A stretch of 64,000 bases of DNA, taken from Syntrophomonadaceae bacterium (lineage in GTDB: Bacteria > Bacillota > Syntrophomonadia > Syntrophomonadales > DTU052). The stretch lies in assembly GCA_012728655.1 (NCBI GenBank), contig JAAYEQ010000025.1, positions 1-64,000 of the forward strand. The letters are read 5' to 3'. Shown here one piece after another: positions 16,462 through 25,283 of this stretch; the stretch's first letter is position 1; the number at the start of each line of letters is the position of its first letter. The position numbers and the translations under genes are program-made. The notes beneath the pieces are model-generated. The model worked only from the letters and a program-made list of their open reading frames with translations, did no database searches and was not told the origin of the DNA.

Positions 16462-17633
16462 GCTTGTCCCTTTCCTCCCCGAACACGTTTCAGCCCATAA
16501 TGCATTATCGCCTCATTGGCCACCTGGCTATAATAGCCGGCAACACTGTCCCAGGTCAAAGTCTTCCCATACTCCCAGGCTTTCTCTTCCAAAGCGGCCT
16601 GGAGCTTGGGATCCCCCAGTACAGCATCCAGAAGCTCGGCCAGGGCCTCAGGTGATGCATCCCTGGCTACCAAGCCCCTCCCCTGATCGAGAAGCTCGCG
16701 TGCGTGTTCATAAGGGGTGGAGACTGTTGCCCTCCCACAACCAACGGCAAAGGAAAGGGTGCCGGAAACAGCCTGATCAAGGTTGGGATAGGGGCTCAGA
16801 TACACATCGGTCATGTAAAGACAGTCCCCCAGTTCCTCCATATCCAGGAAGCGGTTAATGAACACAACATTCTTTTCCATCCCCAGTTCGGAAACCAGCC
16901 GCGTAACCTCTTCCCGATACCTGTCCCCCTCCTGTTTAAGGAGATTGGGGTGAGTACTGCCCGCAATAATATACACACAGTCAGGATACTTGTCCACCAC
17001 CTGACTAATAGCCCTGATCCCTATTTCCAGGCCCTTCCCGGGCCCGATCAGACCGAAGGTGGTAATTATGCGTCGTCCCTGGTATCCCAACTGCTGCTTT
17101 AAGACCTCCCGGTCTTTGGCTTGAAACTGAGGAACGCCGTGGGGAATAACATGTACTTTCTGGGGCGACAGGTTGTATACCGGTCCCAGCAAGATGTCCC
17201 GGGCCCGTTTGGTCATGCATACCACTGCGGTGGCATAACCGGCCAGTCGATTAAATACTTCCCGACAATGGGCTGATGGTCGAGGAAGTACAGTGTGAGC
17301 AACAAGCAGAATGGGCTTTTGAAGTCGGGCAGCAAAATCGAGGATGTATTCGCCGTCCTCCCCCCCATAGATGCCAAATTCATGCTGAATTATAACTATA
17401 TCGATATCACGCGACTTGTTGATCCAACCGGCACACCCTGTGTAATCGGAACGCCTCTCCTTACTCAACCGGTAGACCACCTCGTAAGGATAAAGGAACT
17501 TGGAGCCGCTGACCGACGCAATATTTACGTCTTCACCCCGGGAACAAAGACTATCCCTCAAATCTTTGGAGAACGTTGCAATCCCGCACTTTTCTGGCAC
17601 ATAGGTACTAACCATCAAGTAGCGATTCATCAT
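16458..17633 (-). CDS. Family 4 (GT-B) glycosyltransferase
   Basis: 391 residues. The N-terminus YVPEKCGIATFSKDL and the C-terminal donor site (FGLIGPGKGLEIGIRAI, YLSPYPNLDQAVSGTLSFAVGCGRATVSTPY, ALAELLDAVL) are those of retaining nucleotide-sugar transferases. GDP-mannose is the likely donor, because the three genes that make it lie just upstream in the same orientation. It is soluble with no membrane span. It precedes and overlaps the alpha/alpha-barrel gene. Acceptor unknown. Confidence 0.88.
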   Translation of the reverse strand: MMNRYLMVSTYVPEKCGIATFSKDLRDSLCSRGEDVNIASVSGSKFLYPYEVVYRLSKERRSDYTGCAGWINKSRDIDIVIIQHEFGIYGGEDGEYILDFAARLQKPILLVAHTVLPRPSAHCREVFNRLAGYATAVVCMTKRARDILLGPVYNLSPQKVHVIPHGVPQFQAKDREVLKQQLGYQGRRIITTFGLIGPGKGLEIGIRAISQVVDKYPDCVYIIAGSTHPNLLKQEGDRYREEVTRLVSELGMEKNVVFINRFLDMEELGDCLYMTDVYLSPYPNLDQAVSGTLSFAVGCGRATVSTPYEHARELLDQGRGLVARDASPEALAELLDAVLGDPKLQAALEEKAWEYGKTLTWDSVAGYYSQVANEAIMHYGLKRVRGGKGQA

Positions 17634-17798
17634 TTCACCTCCAAGATTTCAAAATAGCATGTCCCCGATAATGCAATGCAACCCTTTAATTAACCCCAGG
17701 GAATACCGAGTATAACACCTCCTTTTTATTATTTTACAAACAATTATAGGTAATTAGCAAACCGGAAGGGGGGTAATATCCTACTTTTCGGGGCCGGA

Positions 17799-19169
17799 TT
17801 ATACTTTTATCTCAAGACCCAGGCCGTTTAGAAAACTGCACAACTCATCCTCAATTCGTTTCAGCCCTTCTTTGGTCCGGCTTTCATAACGCACGATCAG
17901 TTCCGGGCCGGTGTTGGAAGCCCTAACCAGACCCCATCCATCCGGAAACAGTATGCGGGCGCCATCAACATCGATGACCTCGTATTCTTTCCGAAATCTC
18001 TCCCGTACCTTTTCCACCACCTGGAACTTCTCGGTATCCGAGCTTTTGACCCTGATTTCCGGTGTGGTCCAGTACCGGGGAACATCCGCCAGGAGTTCGC
18101 TCATACTCCGGTCGGTGTTGGAAAGTATGCGCAGCAATCGGGCTGCGGCATATAAGGCATCGTCATAGCCGTAGTATTCGTCGGCAAAGAACATGTGCCC
18201 CGACATCTCCCCGGTAAAAATGGCGCCTATCTCTTTCATTTTCGCTTTGATCAGCGAGTGACCGGTCTTATACAGCAGGGGACGCCCTCCGAGCTTGACG
18301 ATTTCATCAATCAAGGCCTGTGAGCATTTCACCTCGACAATGCAGTCGATGCCGGGATGACGGGGCAGGATTTCCCGCCAGTAGAGGATCATCAGCAGAT
18401 CCCCCCAAATTATGCGGCCATCCTCAGCCACCACTCCCAGACGGTCGCCGTCACCGTCCAGGCCAATGCCCAGATCGGCCCTTTCGCTTTTCACTACCCT
18501 TATCAGGTCCTGGCAGTTCTCCACTTTGACCGGATCGGGATGGTGGTTGGGGAAATCGGGGTCCGATTCACAATACAGTTCAACCACCTCACACCCCAGT
18601 TCTCGAAACAGGCGCGGGGCAAAGAAGGAAGCGGTCCCGTTGCCGCAGTCAACAACGAGTTTTAAACGGCGGGGTCCCAAACTTATTCTCCGTTTAATTT
18701 CGTTGATGTAGTCCTCGGTGATATCCATATCGGTTACCGTGCCTTTGGGCGACCGGGAAATGAACACCCCATCCCGGGCCAGGCGGTATAACCTCTGAAT
18801 ATCGTCGCCGTATATGGTGTTCTCCCCGAGCAGGACCTTGAACCCATTGTACTCCCCGGGATTATGGCTGGCGGTGATCATAAGTCCGGCCGGGATCTCC
18901 AGATGGCGGGCCGCAAAGTAAAACATCGGGCTCACCACCACCCCCAGGTCGATCACCTGACAGCCGGAATCGGTAAGAGCCTCCACCACCACCTCCCGCA
19001 GATGAGGCGATGATTTCCGGTTGTCCCTCCCCAGGACCACCTTGTTCAACCCCTGCTCCCCAGCCATGGTGGCAAATGCCCGCGCAATTCTGCGAACGGT
19101 ATCATCATCCAACTCCTGGGGCACAAGCCCCCGTATATCATACTGCCGGAAGATGTTCCTGCTAATCAT
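17799..19169 (-). CDS. Phosphomannomutase/phosphoglucomutase
   Basis: Interconverts hexose-6-phosphate and hexose-1-phosphate. Key sites: FRQYDIRG, the phosphoserine loop TASHNPGEYNGFK, the metal site DGDGDRLG, sugar-recognition GEMSGHMFF, and phosphate-binding RASNTGPELIVRYE. Start moved from 19202 to the ATG at 19169, seven bases after AAGGGAGG, giving 456 residues, normal for the bacterial PMM/PGM family. It lies between the isomerase and the GT4 gene and supplies mannose-1-phosphate. Confidence 0.93.
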   Translation of the reverse strand: MISRNIFRQYDIRGLVPQELDDDTVRRIARAFATMAGEQGLNKVVLGRDNRKSSPHLREVVVEALTDSGCQVIDLGVVVSPMFYFAARHLEIPAGLMITASHNPGEYNGFKVLLGENTIYGDDIQRLYRLARDGVFISRSPKGTVTDMDITEDYINEIKRRISLGPRRLKLVVDCGNGTASFFAPRLFRELGCEVVELYCESDPDFPNHHPDPVKVENCQDLIRVVKSERADLGIGLDGDGDRLGVVAEDGRIIWGDLLMILYWREILPRHPGIDCIVEVKCSQALIDEIVKLGGRPLLYKTGHSLIKAKMKEIGAIFTGEMSGHMFFADEYYGYDDALYAAARLLRILSNTDRSMSELLADVPRYWTTPEIRVKSSDTEKFQVVEKVRERFRKEYEVIDVDGARILFPDGWGLVRASNTGPELIVRYESRTKEGLKRIEDELCSFLNGLGLEIKV

Positions 19170-19217
19170 GGGCCTTCCTCCCTTAATCCACTTGGACTGC
19201 ATTCACAACTTTCTCTG

Positions 19218-20258
19218 TTAGCCGTCTTGCAATCGTTTCTTTAGTGCTTCGATCAGGTTGACCGGAACCGGATCGACGCCATAAATGGCAGCCAGGTACG
19301 TACTTACAAAATCCCCGGTATAAATCAGGCTGAACAGTTGAGCCATCCTGGACCTGCCCCGGGCTTTAACCGTTAAAAACTTCGTGATTCTATCGTTCAG
19401 GATTTCACGGGTTATATCCATCCGGCGGCCGATCCGCGGGTGCTCGTTCCCTCCGCGCAGGATAATCACCGCGATTCTTTTGGTCAGCATTTCCGGACCT
19501 TCCAGGCCGGTAAACTCATTGTGATTCAACTCGGGAAAACAGTTGTAATAAGCCGGGGCCTTGGCATTCTCGTTGATCTGGCCCTTCCAGCGCATGGCCG
19601 CCACCTCCAAATCAGATCCGGCGGCCCAGATCACCGGGATGCAATCCTTTAGCTCCAATGCCAGTTCAAAAGCAGAATTTGATCCATCGGGATCATCCGC
19701 ACAGAGCTCCTCCCTTATTTCCTTCAATACGGCTGCCGTCTCCCGGATCTCATCCCTGATGCCGTCCGCCAGCCCGGCCATTTCCGCCATCAGGGCCAGG
19801 GGCGTAAAAAGATACCCCAGGGCGGCTCGGGGCGGCAGCCCCGCCGGAATAGTAATGAGAGGAATCCCGGCCTTTTCAGCCAGGGAACCCAAATGGCCTC
19901 CGGTGGTAACGGCTATTATCCGAGCACCTTTCGCTCTCGCATCCTCGAACGCGCTGATGGTCTCTTCAGTGTTGCCGGAATAGCTTACCGCCAGTACCAA
20001 TGAATCTCGGCCTACAAATCCCGGCAGGCGGTAATCGCGGCTGACTAATACCGGAACCGACTTCCGGGTGCTGAGACAGCACCGGAGCACGTCCCCTCCG
20101 ATGGCCGATCCTCCCATACCGGCAACCACCACGTTGGATATACCACCGGCTATAGTAATTCGGTATTCCTGCTGCAGACAGTATTCCAGTTGGTCAGGCA
20201 GACCATGGATATATTCAAGCATCTGTTTGACACCTTTAGCATGAACTCCGCTTATCAC
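19218..20258 (-). CDS. Bifunctional phosphoglucose/phosphomannose isomerase
   Basis: 346 residues with a SIS fold (GMGGSAIGGDVL, VSYSGNTEETI) and the C-terminal isomerase extension ending near GDFVSTYLAAIYGVDPVPV. This family connects glucose-6-P, fructose-6-P and mannose-6-P. GTG start with AAGGGATGA upstream. It lies between the guanylyltransferase (28 bases) and the mutase (48 bases), forming the entry step of the GDP-mannose route. Confidence 0.92.
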   Translation of the reverse strand: MISGVHAKGVKQMLEYIHGLPDQLEYCLQQEYRITIAGGISNVVVAGMGGSAIGGDVLRCCLSTRKSVPVLVSRDYRLPGFVGRDSLVLAVSYSGNTEETISAFEDARAKGARIIAVTTGGHLGSLAEKAGIPLITIPAGLPPRAALGYLFTPLALMAEMAGLADGIRDEIRETAAVLKEIREELCADDPDGSNSAFELALELKDCIPVIWAAGSDLEVAAMRWKGQINENAKAPAYYNCFPELNHNEFTGLEGPEMLTKRIAVIILRGGNEHPRIGRRMDITREILNDRITKFLTVKARGRSRMAQLFSLIYTGDFVSTYLAAIYGVDPVPVNLIEALKKRLQDG

Positions 20259-20285
20259 TGGGTATCATCCCTTTCACTTTGTGAA

Positions 20286-21362
20286 TTATATGAAAGCATG
20301 GTAGCCGGTCCGTTTCAGCTCCTCCACCACTTTTTTAATATCCTGGGCCCGGTCCCGGTGACACACCAGAAGGCAGTCATCGGTGTTCACAACTATCAGG
20401 TCCTCAACTCCCAGGGCGGCCACCACTTGCTCAGGCGAGTAAATCAAGCTGTTGCGGGTGTCGAGGAATACACCTCCTCGGCTTTGATGCACATTGCCGT
20501 TCTCATCCGCCGCCTGGTAATGTTGCCAGGAGGTCCAGGACCCCACATCATCCCAGTCGAATCGCGCCGGTATCACCAGCACCTGGCTGCATTTCTCCAA
20601 AATGCCGTAATCTACAGATATTCGGGGAAATCTCTGGTATTCCCTCATCAATACCTCCGATTGCTCCGGAGTCCCCAGGCTGTTCCCTATGGCCTCCAAA
20701 CCCCGGGCAACGTTCGGCAGAAATCGGAGAAAAAGACTCCGGATAAGATCCACCCTCCAGATAAACATACCGCTGTTCCAAAGATAGTTGCCTTCCTCAA
20801 TATATTTCTTCGCACGCTCAATATCGGGCTTCTCTTTGAATTCCAGAACGCTGTGGACCGGTATGCCTGCATATTCTCCCCTGACCTCGCCCATACGAAT
20901 GTACCCATAACCGGTAGCCGGTTCCGATGGCCGGATCCCTATGGTGACCAGCCAATCCCCGCCGGCAGCCGCATCAAAGGCGGCGGCCAGGCACTCATGG
21001 AATCCCCGGACATTGGTTATGTAATGGTCGGCCGGGAGGATCAGCATCGTTCCTCCGGGGTCCCGGCGATAAATGTACTCGGCCGCTAGGCCGACAGCCG
21101 GGGCGGTATCCCGACCAAAGGGTTCACAGATGATATTCGAAAGTGGAAGTTGTGTAAGCTGAGACACAACCTGCTGATGATACTGCTCTCCAGTCACCAC
21201 ATAGATATGATCCGGTTCTATCAGCCCTGCGACTCGTGACACCGTCTGCTGCAGCATGGTCTGCTCTCCGAAGAGACGCAAAAACTGCTTGGGGTTGTCC
21301 TGCCGAGACAAAGGCCAAAACCGTTCACCGGTGCCGCCGGCCAGAATCACAGCATAAACCAC
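20286..21362 (-). CDS. Mannose-1-phosphate guanylyltransferase
   Basis: Makes GDP-mannose from mannose-1-phosphate and GTP. The nucleotidyltransferase signature LAGGTGERFWPLS opens the protein; FVEKP-like FKEKPDIERA, NSGMFIWR and the C-terminal DDVGSW motif follow. Start moved from 21389 to the GTG at 21362, which follows GAGGTGAT by six bases and begins right at the conserved strand (VYAVILAGG). It gives 358 residues. First gene of the mannose operon. Confidence 0.93.
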   Translation of the reverse strand: MVYAVILAGGTGERFWPLSRQDNPKQFLRLFGEQTMLQQTVSRVAGLIEPDHIYVVTGEQYHQQVVSQLTQLPLSNIICEPFGRDTAPAVGLAAEYIYRRDPGGTMLILPADHYITNVRGFHECLAAAFDAAAGGDWLVTIGIRPSEPATGYGYIRMGEVRGEYAGIPVHSVLEFKEKPDIERAKKYIEEGNYLWNSGMFIWRVDLIRSLFLRFLPNVARGLEAIGNSLGTPEQSEVLMREYQRFPRISVDYGILEKCSQVLVIPARFDWDDVGSWTSWQHYQAADENGNVHQSRGGVFLDTRNSLIYSPEQVVAALGVEDLIVVNTDDCLLVCHRDRAQDIKKVVEELKRTGYHAFI

Positions 21363-21659
21363 GAATATCACCTCTCTTCTGTTGTGCACTTTGCTGGGGC
21401 CAATCAGGTATTATGCAGGGGTGCTAATAAGAATTATAAACACCCAAGTTATAACAGGCAAACCAGCGGTACCAACCTGGACGTTGAACGGCGAACCATC
21501 GAGGTCTAGAATCTGCAGCCCACAGGCGAAAGGAGTCGCTACCGGCCTCAAGATACTTTAAGCATTGCCTCGTCTTATTATTCCTGGCAATTCCCAATAT
21601 CATGCGCTTATCTGATTGCCGGTACATCCACGCTTGAACTTAAGAAAGTAGGCTCCAAA
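21363..21659. other. Intergenic stretch without a supported gene
   Basis: About 300 bases upstream of the guanylyltransferase. The 67-codon minus-strand ORF here has no ribosome-binding site or recognisable motif. The promoter of the mannose operon should be here, but no strong -35/-10 stands out. Confidence 0.4.
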
Positions 21660-22030
21660 TCATAGCCACCGGTCGGGATGAACTGTTAGGTGAGAGCAGG
21701 TTAGGTGCATAAAATCAGTTAAAAAATGTGTTGCGGGGAACGCCCAGGTCGAACTGCTTCCCACAAGGATTCCATGAACCTTGTTCGACTTAAACTCTTT
21801 TTTGACTTCAGATATATAAGCCTTTAACTGTTTGATAGCTTCCCGTCCAAGTTGTCCTTTTTTTACCTCAACCACCGTAAGTGAGTCGTCTTGTTTATCC
21901 CTTAACAGAATGTCGATTCTTTTGTTTGAGGCTAGGCATCTGATTAGTACATCTTCTCTCGCCAAATCACTCCGAGTTGCATATCAATCCGGTCGCCTTC
22001 TTCTAATAAGGCTCAGCAGCGGACCAGTAT
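21660..22030 (-). pseudogene. Degraded NucS/DUF91-like nuclease fragment
   Basis: The open part (101 codons, TTG at 21965) contains RIDILLRDKQDDSLTVVEVKKGQLG, the PD-(D/E)xK core typical of the C-terminal domain of NucS-type endonucleases, then IKQLKAYISEV and VHGILVG. Intact relatives are more than twice as long. Upstream coding-like sequence (GDRIDMQLGVIWRE) is in another frame and runs into stops. The C-terminus after SSTWAF no longer looks like the family. I read it as a frameshifted, truncated remnant without function. Confidence 0.6.
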
Positions 22031-22178
22031 ATTTCGCCGTAAGTCTCATTAAAATGTCTACAATTTGGCGTGCCCTACTTCATTTTCGGTAAATATTATT
22101 ACAATCTAAGCATAGCACAATATTTTACAATCAACCCGCCGGAGTCGTCAGGGTAAAATCCTGCGTATTTCGGAAAAC

Positions 22179-22219
22179 AAAAAAATTCTCAGACTTTCTT
22201 TTGGAGAAAACCTGAGAAT
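22179..22219 (-). terminator. Terminator of the first tRNA operon
   Basis: ATTCTCAG/CTGAGAAT stem (with an inner TTTT/AAAA pairing) lies 17 bases past the tRNA-Leu 3' end. On the minus strand it is followed by a run of seven T. Confidence 0.8.
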
Positions 22220-22236
22220 CCCGATTTTTCCTGTAT

Positions 22237-22326
22237 TGGTGCCCGGGGCCGGACTCGAACCGGCACGGCCGTCACCGGCCGACGGATTTTAAGTCCGTTG
22301 CGTCTGCCTGTTCCGCCACCCGGGCA
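22237..22326 (-). tRNA. tRNA-Leu (anticodon TAA)
   Basis: 90-base class II tRNA with a long variable arm. The anticodon loop reads CTTAAAA. T-loop GGTTCGAGTCC and an encoded CCA end are present. Last of five tRNAs in the operon. Confidence 0.95.
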
Positions 22327-22349
22327 TGTTTTATTTGTGAATATAAAAA

Positions 22350-22426
22350 TGGAGGGCGGAACCGGATTCGAACCGGTGAATGGCGGTTTTGCAGACCGCA
22401 GCGTTTCCACTTCGCCATCCGCCCTC
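22350..22426 (-). tRNA. tRNA-Cys (anticodon GCA)
   Basis: Acceptor GGGCGGA-type stem pairs with TCCGCCC, the anticodon loop is CTGCAAA, T-arm GGTTCGAATCC, CCA encoded. Confidence 0.93.
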
Positions 22427-22558
22427 ATTTCAGCAAACTTAATTATATCCCAGGCATCGCGGCGAGTCAAGGACTGCGCCCTGGCGTTCCTTAGCTGCAG
22501 GTTGAGCAGCCTGATGTGCAAAAAAAGCCGTTCATTGTGAACGGCCTTAAGTCTTAAC

Positions 22559-22633
22559 TGGAGCGGAAGACGAGATTCGAACTCGCGGCCCTCGCCTTGG
22601 CAAGGCGATGCTCTACCACTGAGCTACTTCCGC
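22559..22633 (-). tRNA. tRNA-Gly (anticodon GCC)
   Basis: GCGGAAGTAGCTCAGTGG opening, anticodon loop TTGCCAA, T-arm GTTCGAATC, and acceptor pairing GCGGAAG/CTTCCGC. The downstream glyQS T-box would sense this type of tRNA. Confidence 0.94.
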
Positions 22634-22641
22634 ATCCTATA

Positions 22642-22717
<76 letters not shown>

Positions 22718-22733
22718 CTGTTAATCAAAAATA

Positions 22734-22809
22734 TGGCGGAGCCGACGGGACTTGAACCCGCGATCTTCGGCTTGACAGGCCGACATGTTAACCTCTACAC
22801 TACGGCTCC
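22734..22809 (-). tRNA. tRNA-Asp (anticodon GTC)
   Basis: Acceptor GGAGCCG pairs with CGGCTCC; anticodon loop CTGTCAA; CCA encoded; 76 bases. First tRNA of the operon. Confidence 0.95.
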
Positions 22810-22823
22810 AGAACGCAAGTATT

Positions 22824-22852
22824 ATTATAGCATCGGGGTTGGTTCATATCAA
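22824..22852 (-). promoter_or_regulatory. Promoter of the five-tRNA operon
   Basis: TTGATA-N17-TATAAT on the minus strand, with the -10 15 bases before the tRNA-Asp 5' end. A GC-rich inverted repeat (22833-22864) spans the spacer and the -35. Confidence 0.8.
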
Positions 22853-22930
22853 GAGCCAACCCGACTTTTTCCGTAGAACGACCAGAGTTTCGTTCACAGC
22901 ACTTTATTCGGTTAAAAAGAGCATTGAAAA

Positions 22931-23070
22931 GGGTGGGTATCCCTAAGGTATTATGGTTGTGGCAACAAACCAAACCTGAAGGGAGTGTACCCACCCAATG
23001 ACATTATACAATCAACTTATGCATTCCGGTAACCCACAAGCTGCCGTCCAAACGGTCATTTCTTTGCCGG
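22931..23070 (+). mobile_element. Possible insertion-element remnant
   Basis: A perfect nine-base inverted repeat (GGGTGGGTA at 22931, TACCCACCC at 22988) encloses 48 bases. It is immediately followed by an ATG reading MTLYNQLMHSGNPQAAVQT, after which the frame merges into the antisense of speE. A truncated transposase start is one reading; no transposase motif survives, so this is tentative. Confidence 0.25.
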
Positions 23071-23075
23071 CCATA

Positions 23076-23957
23076 CTAGCCGTTAATCAACTTCCTGATG
23101 AAGTTGGGAAGCACAAAGGCTGCATGGTGGATTTCATCATTATAGTAGTTGGTCTCCAACTGCAATTTGTTATACCGCTCCCGGTCAAAGTCGGCCAGAG
23201 GATCATATTTTTTCGAACAGAAGGTGAAGCTCCAAATCGCGCTGGGATAGGTCGGGATATATGCCCAGTAAACCCTTACTATCGGGAATATCCGTGACAG
23301 GTTCTCATACAGCTTCTTAAAGGTGCGCTGGTGAAAATACGGGGACTCCGACTGGGTTACAAAGATGCCGTCGTCATTCAATCTGTCGTATGCCATCTGG
23401 TGAAAACTCTTCTGGAACAGGACCTCGGCCGGTCCGATAGGATCGGCGGCATCACAGAGAATGACATCAAACTTCTCCTGCGTGGAGCTTAGGAACTTTT
23501 CTCCATCCGCAAACAGCAGACGGGTTTTGGGATTGCTGATCTGGCCCGCCACCTCCGGGAAAAACTCCTGGCATTTGCGAACCACCAACTCGTCGATTTC
23601 CACCATGGTTACTCGTTCGACCTCGGGATGTTTAAGGGTTTCCCGAACTGTTCCTCCATCTCCGCCGCCGATGACCAGAACCTCTTTGGGGTTGGGATGC
23701 GTAAACAGAGGCACATGGCCCAGCATCTCGTGGTAAATGAACTCATCTTTCTCGGTAATCATGATGGAGCCGTACAGCACCAGCATCTTGCCAAACTCGT
23801 AAGTGTCCAGGATGTCGATCCTCTGAAAAGGACTTTCACCACTGTAGAGAAGGCGTTTAACCTTGATTGTCAGCCCTACTCGGTTCTGATGCAGTTCGCT
23901 GAACCATACATTCCACAGATCGGTCATCGATTCCTCACGGATTATGTCACCGGACAT
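23076..23957 (-). CDS. speE: Spermidine synthase (polyamine aminopropyltransferase)
   Basis: Transfers the aminopropyl group of decarboxylated SAM to putrescine (or a related diamine). 293 residues. VLVIGGGDGGTVRETL is the SAM-binding glycine motif; CDAADPIGPAEVLF carries the catalytic aspartates; the substrate tyrosine region FIYHEMLGH is intact. I kept ATG 23957, which follows AAAGGAGAG by eight bases, although MTDLWNVW ten codons later is also possible. The PLP decarboxylase gene ends 33 bases upstream, so the pair forms a polyamine operon. No SAM decarboxylase (speD) is present in the window. Confidence 0.94.
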   Translation of the reverse strand: MSGDIIREESMTDLWNVWFSELHQNRVGLTIKVKRLLYSGESPFQRIDILDTYEFGKMLVLYGSIMITEKDEFIYHEMLGHVPLFTHPNPKEVLVIGGGDGGTVRETLKHPEVERVTMVEIDELVVRKCQEFFPEVAGQISNPKTRLLFADGEKFLSSTQEKFDVILCDAADPIGPAEVLFQKSFHQMAYDRLNDDGIFVTQSESPYFHQRTFKKLYENLSRIFPIVRVYWAYIPTYPSAIWSFTFCSKKYDPLADFDRERYNKLQLETNYYNDEIHHAAFVLPNFIRKLING

Positions 23958-23990
23958 TGACCCTACTCTCCTTTCATTTGCGTTTGCACT

Positions 23991-25100
23991 CTAATCGATA
24001 ACTATGGTTTTGGCCGGAGGCAGTCCATTGAAGTTGGTGGCACTGCACCCGGTATAAGCTCCCATAGCCGGGACCACCAGGATGTCACCAATCTCCAGCC
24101 GGGGCAGACTTGAATTTTGATAAATTATATCAAAAGAGTCACAAGTTGGACCAGCGACAATACACTGTTCCCTGGCTCCCTGCCGTTCCGCCAGCAGCGG
24201 GTAATCGCAGTGATCGTATAACTTGCCGGAGAACGAGCCGTACAGACCGTCATCCACGTAGTACCACCAAACATTGGCCCGGTTGGACTTGCCGATGACG
24301 GTCATGATTAGGTTTACCGCATTCGCCACCAGGAAACGCCCCGGTTCGGCAATGATCCTTATATTGGGGAAGAAGCGGTTCAACGCTTCGGCAATGGGTC
24401 TGAAGAAATTCGTAACCGGAATGATGTTTTCCACGTACTCGGCCGGAAACCCCCCACCTATATCCAGTACCTCAAGGATCATTCCCTTTAAGGCCAGCAG
24501 ATTGAATATGCGGCGGCATTCGGCGATAGCATCCACGTATTTATACGGGTTGAGGCTCTGCGAGCCGACGTGGAAGCACAGTCCTTTCACATCCAGTCCC
24601 ATTTCTCTGGCTTTCAGGGCCAAATCCACAGCGTGTTCCGGATCAACCCCAAATTTGTAGGAAAGGTTGACTACACAGTCGGGATTGGGGAAACTGACCC
24701 GGAGCAGCAGTTTAACTTGTCCCCGGTACTTAATAAACTTATCCAACTCGTACTCGTTATCGAATACAAACCAGCTTACACCCTGTTCGAGCGCGAATTT
24801 GATATCCTGCTCTTTTTTGATGGGATGAGTATGAATCATGTTTTCCCCGTCAACCCCCATGCTCTTTACCAGCTCAATCTCCCGGTTGGAACACACATCA
24901 AAGTACGGATTGCAGTTTTTTACGATTTCAAGCACATTGGGATCGGGGTTGGCTTTAACGGCGTAGTACGGTTGAACCTGGGGAAGATAGTCTTTGAGCA
25001 TTTGGAACCGGTCCTCGATCTCCCTCCTGAATACAACCATCAGAGGGGTGCCGTAAGTCTCTTGAAGTTTTTTGGCTTCCTTCATCCCGATTACGGCCAA
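23991..25100 (-). CDS. Ornithine/lysine decarboxylase, fold-III PLP family
   Basis: 369 residues. The PLP lysine lies in PYYAVKANPDP, the HVGSQ and glycine loop GGGFP follow, and the substrate-specificity/catalytic CDSFD motif sits in AGPTCDSFDII, which fits basic-amino-acid decarboxylases rather than diaminopimelate decarboxylase. The product would be putrescine or cadaverine, feeding the adjacent SpeE. TTG start at 25100 with AGGAGG seven bases upstream. Ornithine versus lysine preference cannot be settled by eye. Confidence 0.9.
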   Translation of the reverse strand: MAVIGMKEAKKLQETYGTPLMVVFRREIEDRFQMLKDYLPQVQPYYAVKANPDPNVLEIVKNCNPYFDVCSNREIELVKSMGVDGENMIHTHPIKKEQDIKFALEQGVSWFVFDNEYELDKFIKYRGQVKLLLRVSFPNPDCVVNLSYKFGVDPEHAVDLALKAREMGLDVKGLCFHVGSQSLNPYKYVDAIAECRRIFNLLALKGMILEVLDIGGGFPAEYVENIIPVTNFFRPIAEALNRFFPNIRIIAEPGRFLVANAVNLIMTVIGKSNRANVWWYYVDDGLYGSFSGKLYDHCDYPLLAERQGAREQCIVAGPTCDSFDIIYQNSSLPRLEIGDILVVPAMGAYTGCSATNFNGLPPAKTIVID

Positions 25101-25283
25101 ACTATAACCTCCTACCTTAAATAGTTCCTATCCGGATTGATACGGGACTTTGGCTCTCCCTAAACAGGGGAGGTTATGCTGTAACATAGCACTTAGATTA
25201 TATTTCTAACAAAATACCGAAAAAAAAACAAGTGTTATTTTTGTGAAGGTGAACCGGCACATTGTATGCGGGTAAGAAGGTGC

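Noticed and set aside
20190-21089. 299-codon plus-strand ORF
   Set aside because: It is antisense to mannose-1-P guanylyltransferase and its neighbour and shows no family motif.
21424-21627. 67-codon minus-strand ORF upstream of the mannose operon
   Set aside because: No ribosome-binding site, motif or plausible neighbour relation.
22998-23297. 99-codon plus-strand ORF as a complete transposase gene
   Set aside because: Only the first ~28 codons lie outside speE antisense, and no transposase motif is present.
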